A model generated the notes under the pieces. It was not told where the DNA came from. It ran no database searches and worked only from the letters and a program-made list of their open reading frames with translations. Source: Chloroflexota bacterium (lineage in GTDB: Bacteria; Chloroflexota; Dehalococcoidia; UBA2985). From it: DNA of 64,000 nucleotides. Both the position numbers and the translations under genes were made by a program. The first letter of the stretch is position 1; each line of letters starts with the position of its first letter. The stretch is taken from assembly GCA_016210515.1 (NCBI GenBank), contig JACQTZ010000016.1:55219-119218 (forward strand), read 5' to 3'. Below, one piece after another: positions 15,098-24,744 of this stretch.

Positions 15098-17587
15098 CTA
15101 CGGCTCTTTGGGGAAGTAGGCGATGGCCCTGTGGAAGAGGAAGTCCACGTCCGTCTTCCGATAGACGAAGTAGTCCAGGCCCTCCCGCCATTTGTCACGG
15201 TTGATGAGGTTGCCGAACACGTCCCGAAGGCGGAGGCACGGCTCCACCGGTGTTTTGCCGCAGGGCTTGTACCCTTCGGCGGGCCACCATATGTAGAGGA
15301 AGTTCTGCCCGGGGGCATATTTGTCCACGTAGGGAGCGAGCCGCTCCCTGTTGCCGTCGCTGATGAGCAGCACTGAGCCTTTGGGAGGTTCCGTCACGTT
15401 GCTCAGGTCGGCATAGTCCACGTTTTTGAAGCGCCGTATGTACCAGAGCAGGCCCCAGTATATGTCCTTGTCCACCGTCAGACGGAGGTCTTCTCCCTGG
15501 CCGGTTTTTCGAGCCACCTCCATGACCTCATCCATGATTATGGGCACATCGCTGGAGTCCTGGGCATACACAATCATCTCTACAGGCACATCGCCATTGT
15601 TGTAGCTGGCCTGCCAAGCGGCTCTGAAGCCGAAGATGAAAAGCACCAGGGCAAAGAAGAGGGCCACCACGCGAAGGCCATCGGCAACCCCCGATCGCAT
15701 GAGCAGGTGAATCCCCAGGCCCGCCAGGGTGAGAGCAAGGACGAGCAAGGCCCAGAACTCCAGGAAGTTCATAAAGCTCCCCCTTTCCACGCGGTACAGG
15801 AGAAGCCTTACCAGCAGGTAAAGAAGGAGGAACGTCATGGGCACCAGGTACAGGCCACCGGCGCGCCAGACGCGTCGCCAGGGCACGGCCACCAGGATGT
15901 CACCCATGAGCTTTCCCGAAAGCACAATCATGGGCAGGGCGACATTTACCAGGAGCCAGGGCATCTTCTCCCCCGCGATGGAGTAGAGGATGAAGGTCAG
16001 GACAGCCCAGTACGCCAGGAACCGGGTAAAGCTGTTGCCTTTGATGGCGTAGTAGACGACCGCCACGATGGAGAAGAGGAGGGGCAGCATCTCGTATACG
16101 GGAGCAACGATGAAGTAGTAGTACCAGGGCTGAGCACCCCGGTTCACGTCTTGCTGCACCAGCCAGTACCCCATGGACTGCCACATCCCGCTGCCTATCC
16201 CCACCATGTTGGTCAGGAAGGTGGTGTAGAGAAGGAGCCACGCACCATAGAAGATGGCGGCATATCGCAGCCACACGCGCCGGTCCCAGGTAGTGCCCAC
16301 CATGGCCGAGAACCACAGGGCTGCGATAACCACCAAGAAAGCGATGGCCATCCCCTTGGTCACGTCTATGTTCTGCAAGGTGAAGAGCACGTCGCCGGAA
16401 GGCGCGCCTTCCGGGGCAGTCCTGCTGGCGAGAACTATCCCAGCGTCTTTCAGCTTGCCCTGGAAGAAGCTGACCAGGGGCGAGGCCTGAGGCGTGGTGA
16501 GGGTGGCGACGAGGACCAGGAATGCTCCTGCGCGAGAGAACTCCGATAGCCTGTGGGGTGCGCGTGGTCGGGGGGGGACGGAGTCGGAGACGGAGACATC
16601 CTGCCTACCAGGGCGGGGCCGCCGCAGGAACCAGGGAATCCAGTCGAGGGCTGCCACTATCACCAGGTAGCTTCCCAGGACAGCCACCACGAGGAAGGTC
16701 GTCTCCTTGGTGGCAAAGGCCAGGGCGAGAATCAGAGCACCCAGGTAGAGATAGCGGGGCTTTCCTTCGTCCAGGAAGCGCCAGAGCAGCACCACCAGGG
16801 CCAGTGCCCACACCGCCATGATTATGTCGTTGCGGGCATAGCGGCTGTAGAACAGCATTATGGGGGAGAAGGCCAGCATCACTGCCGTGAACAATGCCCC
16901 TGCTGTGCCGAGGCGGTGGTGCAGGAAGTAGGGGACGCCCACCAGGGCAGTGCCGAAGAGGGCAACCAGCAGGCGCGCCGTATATTCGCTGTCTCCGAAA
17001 AGAAAGAAAAAGGCGGCGATGCCGTGGAACTGGAAGGTGCCGTGCATCATGGGATTGTGCTGGTAGCCGAAGCCTTCGGCCAGGCGGTAGCTGTAGTACA
17101 TGTGGAGGCTCTCGTCGTAGCCTATGGCCCTGGAGCCCAGGTCCCAGAGCCTCATCAGCAGGGCTACCAGGATGAGTAGCCCGTAAGCAGCCACCTCCCA
17201 ATGAGAGGCCAGAGTGGCGACCAGGCTACCACCGCACCTGGTCTCTAGAGGTGGTGGCTCTTCCTTCGCGCTCGGTTCGCCGGAAGGAGCAGGCTCAACG
17301 ATGGCTGATGGTGAAACGGCAGGCCCTGGCCCTGACAACAGTGGCCGCTCCTCCGAGCTCAGCCCGCTGGGGGGAGCAGGCTCAACGATGTCTGAAGGCG
17401 GGGCAGTCGGCTCGGGTCGAGACACCGTAGAAACAGGGACCTGTCCCCTACCCAGGCAGGTGGGGCATGTAGCATCCTGGCCAGATTCAGGGGTGGAGGA
17501 ACTTTGGACTATTTTGCCTGCGCCGTTACAGGCAGGACACTGGATCAGCTCCTCTTTGCCCTCTTCGGGGTGCTCATGACTTTCCAT
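15098..17587 (-). CDS. Agl23-like polytopic glycosyltransferase (TIGR03663 family) with N-terminal zinc ribbon
   Basis: An 829-residue integral membrane protein of the GT-C/PMT-like group, called flippase activity-associated protein Agl23 in archaea. About 12 membrane segments lie between residues 130 and 640. The first luminal loop has GYDESLHMYYSYRLAEG, with the acidic DE pair expected of GT-C enzymes, and NPMMHGTFQFHG. The C-terminal soluble domain (about 650-829) has WWPAEGYKP. Before the membrane part, C17, C20, C41 and C44 form two CxxCxGxG zinc-binding knuckles of the DnaJ type, followed by a Pro/Ser-rich linker to about residue 120. The gene follows the DUF2298 gene by 23 bases, a known pairing in Chloroflexota and archaea. 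The sugar substrate is unknown. Confidence 0.88.
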   Translation of the reverse strand: MESHEHPEEGKEELIQCPACNGAGKIVQSSSTPESGQDATCPTCLGRGQVPVSTVSRPEPTAPPSDIVEPAPPSGLSSEERPLLSGPGPAVSPSAIVEPAPSGEPSAKEEPPPLETRCGGSLVATLASHWEVAAYGLLILVALLMRLWDLGSRAIGYDESLHMYYSYRLAEGFGYQHNPMMHGTFQFHGIAAFFFLFGDSEYTARLLVALFGTALVGVPYFLHHRLGTAGALFTAVMLAFSPIMLFYSRYARNDIIMAVWALALVVLLWRFLDEGKPRYLYLGALILALAFATKETTFLVVAVLGSYLVIVAALDWIPWFLRRPRPGRQDVSVSDSVPPRPRAPHRLSEFSRAGAFLVLVATLTTPQASPLVSFFQGKLKDAGIVLASRTAPEGAPSGDVLFTLQNIDVTKGMAIAFLVVIAALWFSAMVGTTWDRRVWLRYAAIFYGAWLLLYTTFLTNMVGIGSGMWQSMGYWLVQQDVNRGAQPWYYYFIVAPVYEMLPLLFSIVAVVYYAIKGNSFTRFLAYWAVLTFILYSIAGEKMPWLLVNVALPMIVLSGKLMGDILVAVPWRRVWRAGGLYLVPMTFLLLYLLVRLLLYRVERGSFMNFLEFWALLVLALTLAGLGIHLLMRSGVADGLRVVALFFALVLFIFGFRAAWQASYNNGDVPVEMIVYAQDSSDVPIIMDEVMEVARKTGQGEDLRLTVDKDIYWGLLWYIRRFKNVDYADLSNVTEPPKGSVLLISDGNRERLAPYVDKYAPGQNFLYIWWPAEGYKPCGKTPVEPCLRLRDVFGNLINRDKWREGLDYFVYRKTDVDFLFHRAIAYFPKEP

Positions 17588-17610
17588 GGATTGCTCTCAC
17601 TCCAGGCGGG

Positions 17611-19962
17611 TCACCTTCGCACACGGTATATGGTCACGCTCTCTCCAGGGAAGATTGCATCGCCCATCTGGGCGAACTTGACCATGCCTAGATTACCATA
17701 AGTTGCCCTCTCACGGGGGCCCACTACCACGTATTGGATATCGTATTTGTCCAGGAGGCGCATTGCCTCTGAGGCATCCAGGGTGGCATATATGGTCTTC
17801 ACATCCCCTTCCCTGCCCTCGAAAGGCCTGGGGGAGCCGCGCCACTGGTGCTCGTGCCAGGGCCAGCCCAGGACCGTGGAAAGGCCCGTGCTGCTGGAGT
17901 ACCGGCTGTAGGCGCTCCAGCTGGTTCCCACCGCCTCCAGCACACCCTCGCCCTCCTTCCCGTTAGCCTGAAGCCAGAGGATGGCCTCGTACTCTTCTGG
18001 GCTATCGCGAGCGACGTAGGCCAGGCCATCCAGGGTGGTGTCGCCCTTGAACTGCCCGCCTTTGGTGAAGGCAGCCTCCACAGGGTAGTACAAGCTAGCG
18101 ATGAACAGGACGCCTATGAGCCCCCACCATCCCCTCATAGCCAGGCGAAGGAGGCCCCAGGAGGGCGGCTTCATCGAACCGAGGAAGTATAGGCCCAAGG
18201 CTGAGGCGATGGCAAGGAGGACCCAGGCCTGATAGTACAGCTTGAACATGGTGTTCATCCTGTTGTGAAAGAGGTCGTCCACCCGCAGGAACTCTGGCCC
18301 CAGGATCAGAAGCAAGGCCAGGGAGACCAGGGCAAGAACGAAGGCCATGGCGGAGGAGTCCCCAGATTCCACGTGCCTCACGAGGCTGTAGAGCGCCACG
18401 AAGAGAAGGAGAGCCAGGGGCAGGACGTTCAGGAAACGCTGGGCCACCACCGACAGGGGGTCGGTGGACCAGGTGAGGGTGCTCCAACCAAGCTGCCAGG
18501 CGACCCAGATGAAGAAGGGCAGGAAGATGACTCCCAGGAGTATTGCTGACCTGGGCCAGAACTCCCCACCGGAGGAGAGCGCACCCGGGAGCTGTCGCAG
18601 GACAAAGGGGAGGAGCACCGCCAGAAAGAGGCCCCAGATGATGAGGAGGTGGATGGGACGAGTGCCCACCTCGCCCACGGGGAGTATGCCGTTGGCCTGG
18701 CTCTCCACGCTGAGGTAGTAAGGAAGATACATGAGTAAAGCCAGGGCCAGGGTTGCCAGGATGGGGAGCCATATCCTCGGCAAGACACGCGACCATTCGG
18801 CTTCTCGCTGGTTGGTTTCCTGGCGGGCGGCCTTGAAAATCAGCAGCGCCGCCCACAGGACGGCGAAGGGTACGATATCCCAGGTGTTGATGAAGGCCAG
18901 CGCTCCCAGGAGCAACGCGACCATAAACACGGTGCCAGGATGCTCTCTCACCCACCGCGCTCCAACCAAGGTGGGCGATAGGAAGAAGTTGAGGCAAAAG
19001 GTGATGAAGAGAAGAATGAAGGGTATGGACATGACATGGGGGTGCAGGTCTCCCAAAAGGAAGCTGAAGTAGGGGAACTCCGTTATGGTGTAGTCCAGGC
19101 TGCCACCCGTGGGGTTGAAGCTGTCGATGACGCGGGTTCCCCGCCACCACCACATGTAGTCGGTGGGACGCCAAGAGGCGTTTGGCGCTGGGCCCAGGTC
19201 TTTGATGCCGAGCCAGTGCCAGAAAGAGGGGCTGCCCCAATCGCGAAGCCTCACGAACTCCAGGATACCCTCCAGGTTGCTCACCATCAGCAGCAGCACA
19301 GGGGCGAGAAGAGCAAAACCCACCGCCCGCAAGGCGGAACTCCCGTGGGCGCGTATGAGGTTGTAGACCAGGCCAAAGGCCGCGGTGGCGGCCAAGGCCG
19401 GTATGAGGGCCAGGGCTAGGTTGTAGGATATGCGCGAGGGGATGAAGGTCAGCTCCGTGAGATTGCCCATCATCAGGTATCCAAAGTAGTAGTAGGGCAC
19501 GCTGTCTCCTCTAAGCCAGGGGTCCTCCGGTGGGAAGAAGCTGGCTCTCAGGGAGGCGTTGAGGAAGGCGAAGTCCATGGGTTGCTCCGTGGTGTCTATG
19601 GAGGGGTCGTAGGCGCGAAAGAGGAGCCATGCCAGGTACATGAGGAGAAAGACACCCTCTCCTATGAGAATGGCATGGCGCTCCCGGCGGAAGAAATCGA
19701 TAATCTCCCCACGGTGGCGATGGGCGTACCATGCTGAGGCTACTGCGCAGAGGGCCAGTGCGCCCCAGAGGGTGTAGGGGTTGGTGGGAACCAGGTGGAG
19801 GGAGCCCAGGAGCCACAGAGGCCAGGAGAGGAGCACCAGTCCCAGGGGCTTGGCAACGGAGTACCCCCTATCGGTGAGGCGAGGCAGGAGGGCAAAGGCC
19901 AGGGGAAAGGCTATAAGGCCAATCAGCTCTATGACCAGAAGCCAGTAGAGGGCGCTTACCAA
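17611..19962 (-). CDS. DUF2298 domain protein (Chlor_Arch_YYY, polytopic membrane glycosyltransferase-like)
   Basis: A 783-residue protein with about 14-16 membrane segments and a C-terminal soluble part that includes the SSTGLSTVLGWPWHEHQWRG region and ends YVVVGPRERATYG. The early loop with YDPSIDTTEQPMDFAFLNA and DPWLRGDSVPYYYFGYLMMG is the signature of the family known from Chloroflexota and archaea (TIGR03662). It probably transfers sugars from lipid carriers on the outer face of the membrane, by analogy with GT-C enzymes; this is inference. The start at 19962 is a TTG. It precedes the Agl23-like gene by 23 bases and the two are probably one operon. Confidence 0.88.
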   Translation of the reverse strand: MVSALYWLLVIELIGLIAFPLAFALLPRLTDRGYSVAKPLGLVLLSWPLWLLGSLHLVPTNPYTLWGALALCAVASAWYAHRHRGEIIDFFRRERHAILIGEGVFLLMYLAWLLFRAYDPSIDTTEQPMDFAFLNASLRASFFPPEDPWLRGDSVPYYYFGYLMMGNLTELTFIPSRISYNLALALIPALAATAAFGLVYNLIRAHGSSALRAVGFALLAPVLLLMVSNLEGILEFVRLRDWGSPSFWHWLGIKDLGPAPNASWRPTDYMWWWRGTRVIDSFNPTGGSLDYTITEFPYFSFLLGDLHPHVMSIPFILLFITFCLNFFLSPTLVGARWVREHPGTVFMVALLLGALAFINTWDIVPFAVLWAALLIFKAARQETNQREAEWSRVLPRIWLPILATLALALLMYLPYYLSVESQANGILPVGEVGTRPIHLLIIWGLFLAVLLPFVLRQLPGALSSGGEFWPRSAILLGVIFLPFFIWVAWQLGWSTLTWSTDPLSVVAQRFLNVLPLALLLFVALYSLVRHVESGDSSAMAFVLALVSLALLLILGPEFLRVDDLFHNRMNTMFKLYYQAWVLLAIASALGLYFLGSMKPPSWGLLRLAMRGWWGLIGVLFIASLYYPVEAAFTKGGQFKGDTTLDGLAYVARDSPEEYEAILWLQANGKEGEGVLEAVGTSWSAYSRYSSSTGLSTVLGWPWHEHQWRGSPRPFEGREGDVKTIYATLDASEAMRLLDKYDIQYVVVGPRERATYGNLGMVKFAQMGDAIFPGESVTIYRVRR

Positions 19963-19981
19963 TGGTTCTCGCCTTGAACTA

Positions 19982-20578
19982 TCACTCTTCCTCCCCTGAA
20001 AGGGCCTCCCTTCCTTCTTTGAGAAGGAAGGGGATGAGCAAGAGGGCCGCCACGGGGTCTGTCCACCACCAGCCCTGAAGAGCGTTCAGACCAAGCCCCA
20101 GCAGCAGGGTCAGGTCTTGAAGGTCGCATATCAGGCTCTCGACGGCTTCCGCGCGCAGGGAGCGTGAGCCCAGCTTTTTTGCGATATTCGTTTTCAGGAA
20201 GTACAGCGCGGTCATGACCAAAGTGCTTGCGAGAACCAGGACGATGCCCACCATGCTTGGCCGGGGTTCGGCCAGCCAGCCTAGCAGAGTCGCTGACGAT
20301 TGGAACAGGATAAAGGCTGCCAGGAGGAAGAAGGTCACTCCTGCAAACCGCAGGGCTTTTCTTTCAGCCGCTTCTTCCTCCTCCCCCTTCCACTCCTTGC
20401 TCAGCCGCCATATCAGCACAAGGCCGACGAACAGCTCTACAAGGCTGTCCAGGCTGTAGGCCAGGAGGGCTACGCTGCCAGCTCTCAGGCCTGACCAGAG
20501 GGCCACCCCAAACTCCAGGAAGTTCCATACCTCCCCTATCCATACAAGGATGATGGCGGTCTTGCGGAGTTGGATCAT
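19982..20578 (-). CDS. Cation diffusion facilitator-like membrane protein
   Basis: A protein of 198 residues with five or six membrane segments. The second segment contains AYSLDSLVELFVGL and the fifth AEAVESLICDLQDL, positions where CDF-family metal exporters carry their HxxxD or DxxxD metal-binding pairs; here the pairs are S-L-D and E-x-x-x-D like. It lacks the C-terminal cytoplasmic metal-sensing domain. It could therefore be a small CDF exporter or a related member of the family with another role. I choose the ATG at 20578, as the frame further upstream only reads across ftsY. It lies eleven bases after the ftsY stop. Confidence 0.75.
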   Translation of the reverse strand: MIQLRKTAIILVWIGEVWNFLEFGVALWSGLRAGSVALLAYSLDSLVELFVGLVLIWRLSKEWKGEEEEAAERKALRFAGVTFFLLAAFILFQSSATLLGWLAEPRPSMVGIVLVLASTLVMTALYFLKTNIAKKLGSRSLRAEAVESLICDLQDLTLLLGLGLNALQGWWWTDPVAALLLIPFLLKEGREALSGEEE

Positions 20579-20589
20579 TGAAGTGGGTC

Positions 20590-21531
20590 TCAGGAAACGG
20601 GAGAGAATAGCTCCTCCACGAACTCCCGGGGCTCGAAGGGGGCCATGTCCTCCAGGGCCTCCCCTGTACCTATGAAGAGCACGGGCAGTCCTAGCTCCTG
20701 GACGATGGCGACGACTATGCCGCCCTTGGCCGTGCCGTCCAGCTTGGCCAGGAAGACGCCGGTGCATCCCACCGCCTGGGCGAAGGAGCGGGCTTGGGCC
20801 AGCCCGTTCTGGCCGGTGGTGGCATCCAGTACAAGGATGGTCTCGTGGGGCGCTTCGGGGTCGAGGCGGGAGAGGACCCGGACAATCTTTTTCATCTCCT
20901 CCATGAGGTTGAGCCTGGTGTGAAGCCTTCCCGCCGTGTCCACCAAGAGGACGTCGACACCCCTGGCCCTGGCGGCCTCCAGGGCGTCGTAGGCAATGGC
21001 CGCGGGATCGCCCCCGGGCTTGTGGGCGATTACATCCACGCCCAGCCGCTGTCCCCAGGCCTGGAGCTGCACGATCGCGGCGGCGCGGAAGGTGTCGGAG
21101 GCGGCCAGAAGGACGCGGCTTCCCTGCTCTTGGAAGTAGTGGGCCAGCTTGGCGATGCTGGTGGTCTTGCCCACTCCGTTGACTCCCATGGTGAGGATGA
21201 CCAGGGGGCCGCCTGAGGCCGGAGGTTGACCCCGATGGATACTCACGTCTCCGGCGGACAGAAGGGATACCATCTCCTGTTTCAATAGCTCAATGGCTTC
21301 GGAGGGTTGTGTCAGGCGCTGGGCCGCCGCCTCTTTCCTGATCTTTTCGATTAGCTGTGAGGTGGTGGCGACTCCCACGTCCGCGGAGATGAGTAGCTCC
21401 TCCATCTCTTCCCAAAGGGCTTCGTCCAGGCGTGGGCGCTTCACAATCTGGGCCATGCGCGCGAGCCACGACTCGCGGCTCCGCTTCAGGCCTGCCTGGA
21501 CCTTCTCATGCCTTCTCAAAAGCTTGAACAT
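20590..21531 (-). CDS. ftsY: Signal recognition particle receptor FtsY
   Basis: FtsY is the SRP-type GTPase that receives ribosome-nascent-chain complexes at the membrane. The 313-residue protein has the N domain (about 1-95, with [19 protein letters not shown]) and the G domain with [45 protein letters not shown] and FIGTGE. It lacks the long acidic A domain of enterobacterial FtsY, which is common in other phyla. It is the first gene of the minus-strand block that continues with the cation transporter. Confidence 0.96.
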   Translation of the reverse strand: MFKLLRRHEKVQAGLKRSRESWLARMAQIVKRPRLDEALWEEMEELLISADVGVATTSQLIEKIRKEAAAQRLTQPSEAIELLKQEMVSLLSAGDVSIHRGQPPASGGPLVILTMGVNGVGKTTSIAKLAHYFQEQGSRVLLAASDTFRAAAIVQLQAWGQRLGVDVIAHKPGGDPAAIAYDALEAARARGVDVLLVDTAGRLHTRLNLMEEMKKIVRVLSRLDPEAPHETILVLDATTGQNGLAQARSFAQAVGCTGVFLAKLDGTAKGGIVVAIVQELGLPVLFIGTGEALEDMAPFEPREFVEELFSPVS

Positions 21532-21589
21532 GGCGTCTCATATTAGCATGGCCCTTTCTGGGGTCGCAACCTAACGGGGTGCTAAAACA

Positions 21590-21719
21590 CCATTTCGACC
21601 ATCCCCCTGACCCCCTTCCTGGCCAGGAAGGGGGAAGAAATCATATCTGAGGGACACCCTCAGACTCCCGACAAAGGGGCTTCGCCCCTCTGCACATCCT
21701 GTATTTCCGCAGACTGCCA
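21590..21719. repeat. Dispersed repeat with GAGGGACACCCTC and GGGGCTTCGCCCC hairpins (copy 1)
   Basis: Holds the palindromes CCCTTCCTGGCCAGGAAGGG, GAGGGACACCCTC and AGGGGCTTCGCCCCT in series, followed by TTTCCGCAGACTGC. The same series occurs at 29121-29236 and 61600-61742. The three copies sit in intergenic space and share order and spacing, so they are one family of mobile or formerly mobile element. Confidence 0.8.
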
Positions 21720-21813
21720 GGGCTCGTTCTCTTGAACTTTCGCCCGTGTCTGGTAGTATGGGCGGGGCAAACCACACTGCGACCGGAAGGTCAGGCCAGG
21801 AGGTCGAGATAGT

Positions 21814-24639
21814 ATGAAGCTCTGGGAGAAGATAGGCGCTGTTCTGGAGCAACATTCCGGGTGGGTAATCCTGGGGGTGCTGGCGATAACCCTCCTTCTT
21901 GTTGTCCCCTTCCTGACCATGGCTCCTGAGGAGGATGCCTCGGGAGATCCCGGGGGCCGGGCCTTTGACTTGCAGAAGGACATCGATGAGCGATTCCCTC
22001 CCTCGGTCCACGGCATTGGCATAATCGTCGAGGCCCGGGACGGCGATGTTCTGACCCAGAAGTCCCTGTGGGAGCTGTACCAGAACACGGGGCGTCTACG
22101 CAGCGCCGACCAGGCGGGCGAGCTAGCCCCTCCTGGGCTGGACGCTCAGACGTACCTGTTCCCCTACTACAACGCGGAGATGGAGCGGCCCGTTGTGGGG
22201 ATTTATTCGCTGGCCGACGCGGTGCAGGGTGTGCTGGCCCGGGACCCGCGGCTGAACACCACCCTGGAGAAGGCCAGCGACGACCAGGTGAAGCTGGCAG
22301 TGCACCAGCTTTTCTCAGCCCCCGGTGGAGGGGAGTTCAGGGATAGCCTGTCGGTAATGACCACCAGCGAGCCTGGCCAGGTGGCAGGACAGGAGATAGT
22401 AGTCTGGCGTTCGCCTGCCATGCTTACCTTTGTGGTGGCGGACAACGATAAGCTGGGTGGTGGTTCGCTCCAGATCGGCATGGGAGGGGGCGAGGTTACC
22501 AAGCAGAAGGAGCAGTTTAACAGGAAGGTCCAGGAGGTCATCAGGGGAGACCAGGAGAGCTACCGCCTCTGGGGCATTGCCATAGACGTGGGCCTGGAGG
22601 CCGAGGACGAGTCTGGGATCGCTGGTCCCTTCATAATGCTGACGGTCATCAGTGTGCTGATAGTGGTGGGGGTAAGCCTGCGTTCCTACTGGGCGGTGGC
22701 CCTGACCGGGGCCGGTCTGGCGCTGCTGATGATATGGCTTAAGGGAATCTCAAACCTGATTGGCCTCAAGTCTGGGCTGGTAATAGACTTTATCGTGCCT
22801 ATTGCCATGATCTCCCTGGGAGTGGATTACGCCATCCATGCCATACATCGCTACCACGAGGAGAGGGGTAAGGGGTTTGAGCGACGGCTGGCCCTGAGGC
22901 TGGGGTTTGCAGGGGTGCTGAGCGCGCTGGTGTTGGCTATGCTGACGGACGCGGTGGCCTTTCTATCAAACGTCACATCCGGCATAGAGTCCATCGTCGG
23001 TTTTGGCATCGGTGCGGCGATAGCAGTCCTTTCTTCCCTGATCATTCTCGGGGTTGTTGCTCCGCTTGCTATGATGCGTATTGACCTCCTGAGAGGGGGT
23101 GTTGCGGAACAGCATGCGAATCCCCGCAGTGGATGGCTGGCTGCCTTGGGTCATGCCCTGGTCATGGGGTTGGCGGCTGTCTCCACCGGCGTTGGCATCA
23201 TATTTCTGATTGTCATCAGCCCTGTAATTGGGATGGCGCTGATTGCCGGTTTCATCGTGCTGGGTATACTGGCACCTATTATGGTAAGAGCATGGCTGAA
23301 TGGGCGGGGGCGAAGGGCCGGCGCCGCGGCTTCATCGGTGGTGTCGGGTGCAGCCCCAGGGCCGGATGCCGCAGCAGCAAGGGAGTCGAAGACGCAAACG
23401 GCACTGACTGCCATTGTCGTCAGTCTTGCGCAAAGGCGCGCCATGGTGCTACCCGTAGCCGCGGCCGTCACCGTTGCCGCCCTCTTTTTCGCCTTTAAGC
23501 TGGAGGCCACCTTTGATGCCAAGGACTTTTTCGATAGCAGCTCGGACTTCGTGGTGAGTCTGGACAAGCTGGACGAGCACGTGGGTGAGACGGCGGGGGA
23601 GCCAGCCCTGGTATATATCAAAGGGGACCTGTCGGATCCCCAGTCCCTGAAGGCTATAAGGCAGCTACTGGACGGGATGAAGGATAACCCTTACCTGGCA
23701 CGGAATGCCGCGGGTGAGCTGAACCTGAGCCCCAATGTGTTCACTTTCCTGGGACGCATGACGAGGAACGAGTACGCCCGCTCACGGGTGGAGGAGGTCA
23801 CGGGGGTGGCCATCGCCGATGAGGATGGGGATGGTGTACCGGATACCCAGGCCCAGGTCATGGCTGCCTACGACTACATGGTCCGGTATGGGGTCCCCCT
23901 GGATGAGAGCATCCTAGCGTACAATCCCTCACGGGTACGGGAGACCCTGTTCCACGACTCCAGTGGTGCTGAAGAGGATGTGACTATCCTGGAGGTGGGG
24001 ATTCCCGGCTCCAGGGAGCAGTCGGTGGTGACAGCCGCCCGGGAGGCCATGGAGAAGGACCTGGAGACTCTCGCGAAGGCTCCCTCCATCTCCCTTTCCG
24101 GTCTGACTGGGTCGCCCTTCACCAGGGAGGCCGGCTTGAACGCCACCACTCGGACCCTGAACGTTTCCCTGCCCTCCTCGACGGCGCTCTGCTTTCTGGT
24201 CATCCTGCTGTTCATTGGCTCCCTGCGGTATGCCCTGGTCACCATTGTTCCCATTGGGCTGGTGGTGGCATGGCTGTACGCCTTCATGTACCTGGCGGGG
24301 TTTGCCCTGAACTACGTCACCGCCGTCATCGCCGCTGTGTCCATAGGCGTGGGTATAGACTACTCCGTCCATGTGACCCAGCGGTTCCGAGAGGAGTTGA
24401 CGAAGGTGGGAGACAGGATGGAGGCGCTGAGGCAGGTGACCGAGGGGTCAGGGATAGCTCTGCTGGGCTCGGCGGCCACCAGCGTTGTAGGATTTGGAAT
24501 CATGGGTTTTGCCCCTATGCCCATGTTCTCGGCCTACGGTTTCATCACCGCCACCATGATACTCATGGCGACCGCGGCTGCTCTGCTGGTGCTGCCGTCG
24601 CTGCTGTTGCTGGTGACGCCGGAGAGGGGGACGTCTTAG
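21814..24639 (+). CDS. RND/MMPL-family exporter
   Basis: A 941-residue transporter of the resistance-nodulation-division superfamily with two repeats, each made of one membrane segment, a large extracytoplasmic domain and five membrane segments. The fourth segments carry the proton-relay Asp: VDYAIHAIHRYHEE in the first half and VGIDYSVHVTQRFREE in the second. The first extracytoplasmic loop starts with GGRAFDLQKDIDERFPP. Such MMPL-like proteins export lipids, hopanoids or other hydrophobic compounds, but the substrate cannot be named. AGGAGG lies ten bases upstream of the ATG. It is a single gene, preceded by a dispersed repeat. Confidence 0.88.
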   Translation: MKLWEKIGAVLEQHSGWVILGVLAITLLLVVPFLTMAPEEDASGDPGGRAFDLQKDIDERFPPSVHGIGIIVEARDGDVLTQKSLWELYQNTGRLRSADQAGELAPPGLDAQTYLFPYYNAEMERPVVGIYSLADAVQGVLARDPRLNTTLEKASDDQVKLAVHQLFSAPGGGEFRDSLSVMTTSEPGQVAGQEIVVWRSPAMLTFVVADNDKLGGGSLQIGMGGGEVTKQKEQFNRKVQEVIRGDQESYRLWGIAIDVGLEAEDESGIAGPFIMLTVISVLIVVGVSLRSYWAVALTGAGLALLMIWLKGISNLIGLKSGLVIDFIVPIAMISLGVDYAIHAIHRYHEERGKGFERRLALRLGFAGVLSALVLAMLTDAVAFLSNVTSGIESIVGFGIGAAIAVLSSLIILGVVAPLAMMRIDLLRGGVAEQHANPRSGWLAALGHALVMGLAAVSTGVGIIFLIVISPVIGMALIAGFIVLGILAPIMVRAWLNGRGRRAGAAASSVVSGAAPGPDAAAARESKTQTALTAIVVSLAQRRAMVLPVAAAVTVAALFFAFKLEATFDAKDFFDSSSDFVVSLDKLDEHVGETAGEPALVYIKGDLSDPQSLKAIRQLLDGMKDNPYLARNAAGELNLSPNVFTFLGRMTRNEYARSRVEEVTGVAIADEDGDGVPDTQAQVMAAYDYMVRYGVPLDESILAYNPSRVRETLFHDSSGAEEDVTILEVGIPGSREQSVVTAAREAMEKDLETLAKAPSISLSGLTGSPFTREAGLNATTRTLNVSLPSSTALCFLVILLFIGSLRYALVTIVPIGLVVAWLYAFMYLAGFALNYVTAVIAAVSIGVGIDYSVHVTQRFREELTKVGDRMEALRQVTEGSGIALLGSAATSVVGFGIMGFAPMPMFSAYGFITATMILMATAAALLVLPSLLLLVTPERGTS

Positions 24640-24661
24640 TAGCGTTTCCCCGAACTAGATA

Positions 24662-24690
24662 TTGACATAATAGTACGGCTGTTCTATACT
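24662..24690 (+). promoter_or_regulatory. Near-consensus sigma-70 promoter for the DUF5131/TcmP pair
   Basis: TTGACA (24662-24667, perfect -35) and TATACT (24685-24690, five of six) are separated by exactly 17 bases. Transcription would start near 24697, about 48 bases before the DUF5131 ATG. It is the strongest promoter-like sequence I noticed in the window. Confidence 0.75.
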
Positions 24691-24744
24691 GGAATTTGTT
24701 AGCAGTGAATGATAAGTATATGATTACCGAGTGGAGGCATAGAC

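Noticed and set aside
18095..19240. 381-codon minus-strand frame within the DUF2298 gene
   Set aside because: Proline/histidine-rich shadow in another frame of a clear membrane protein gene.
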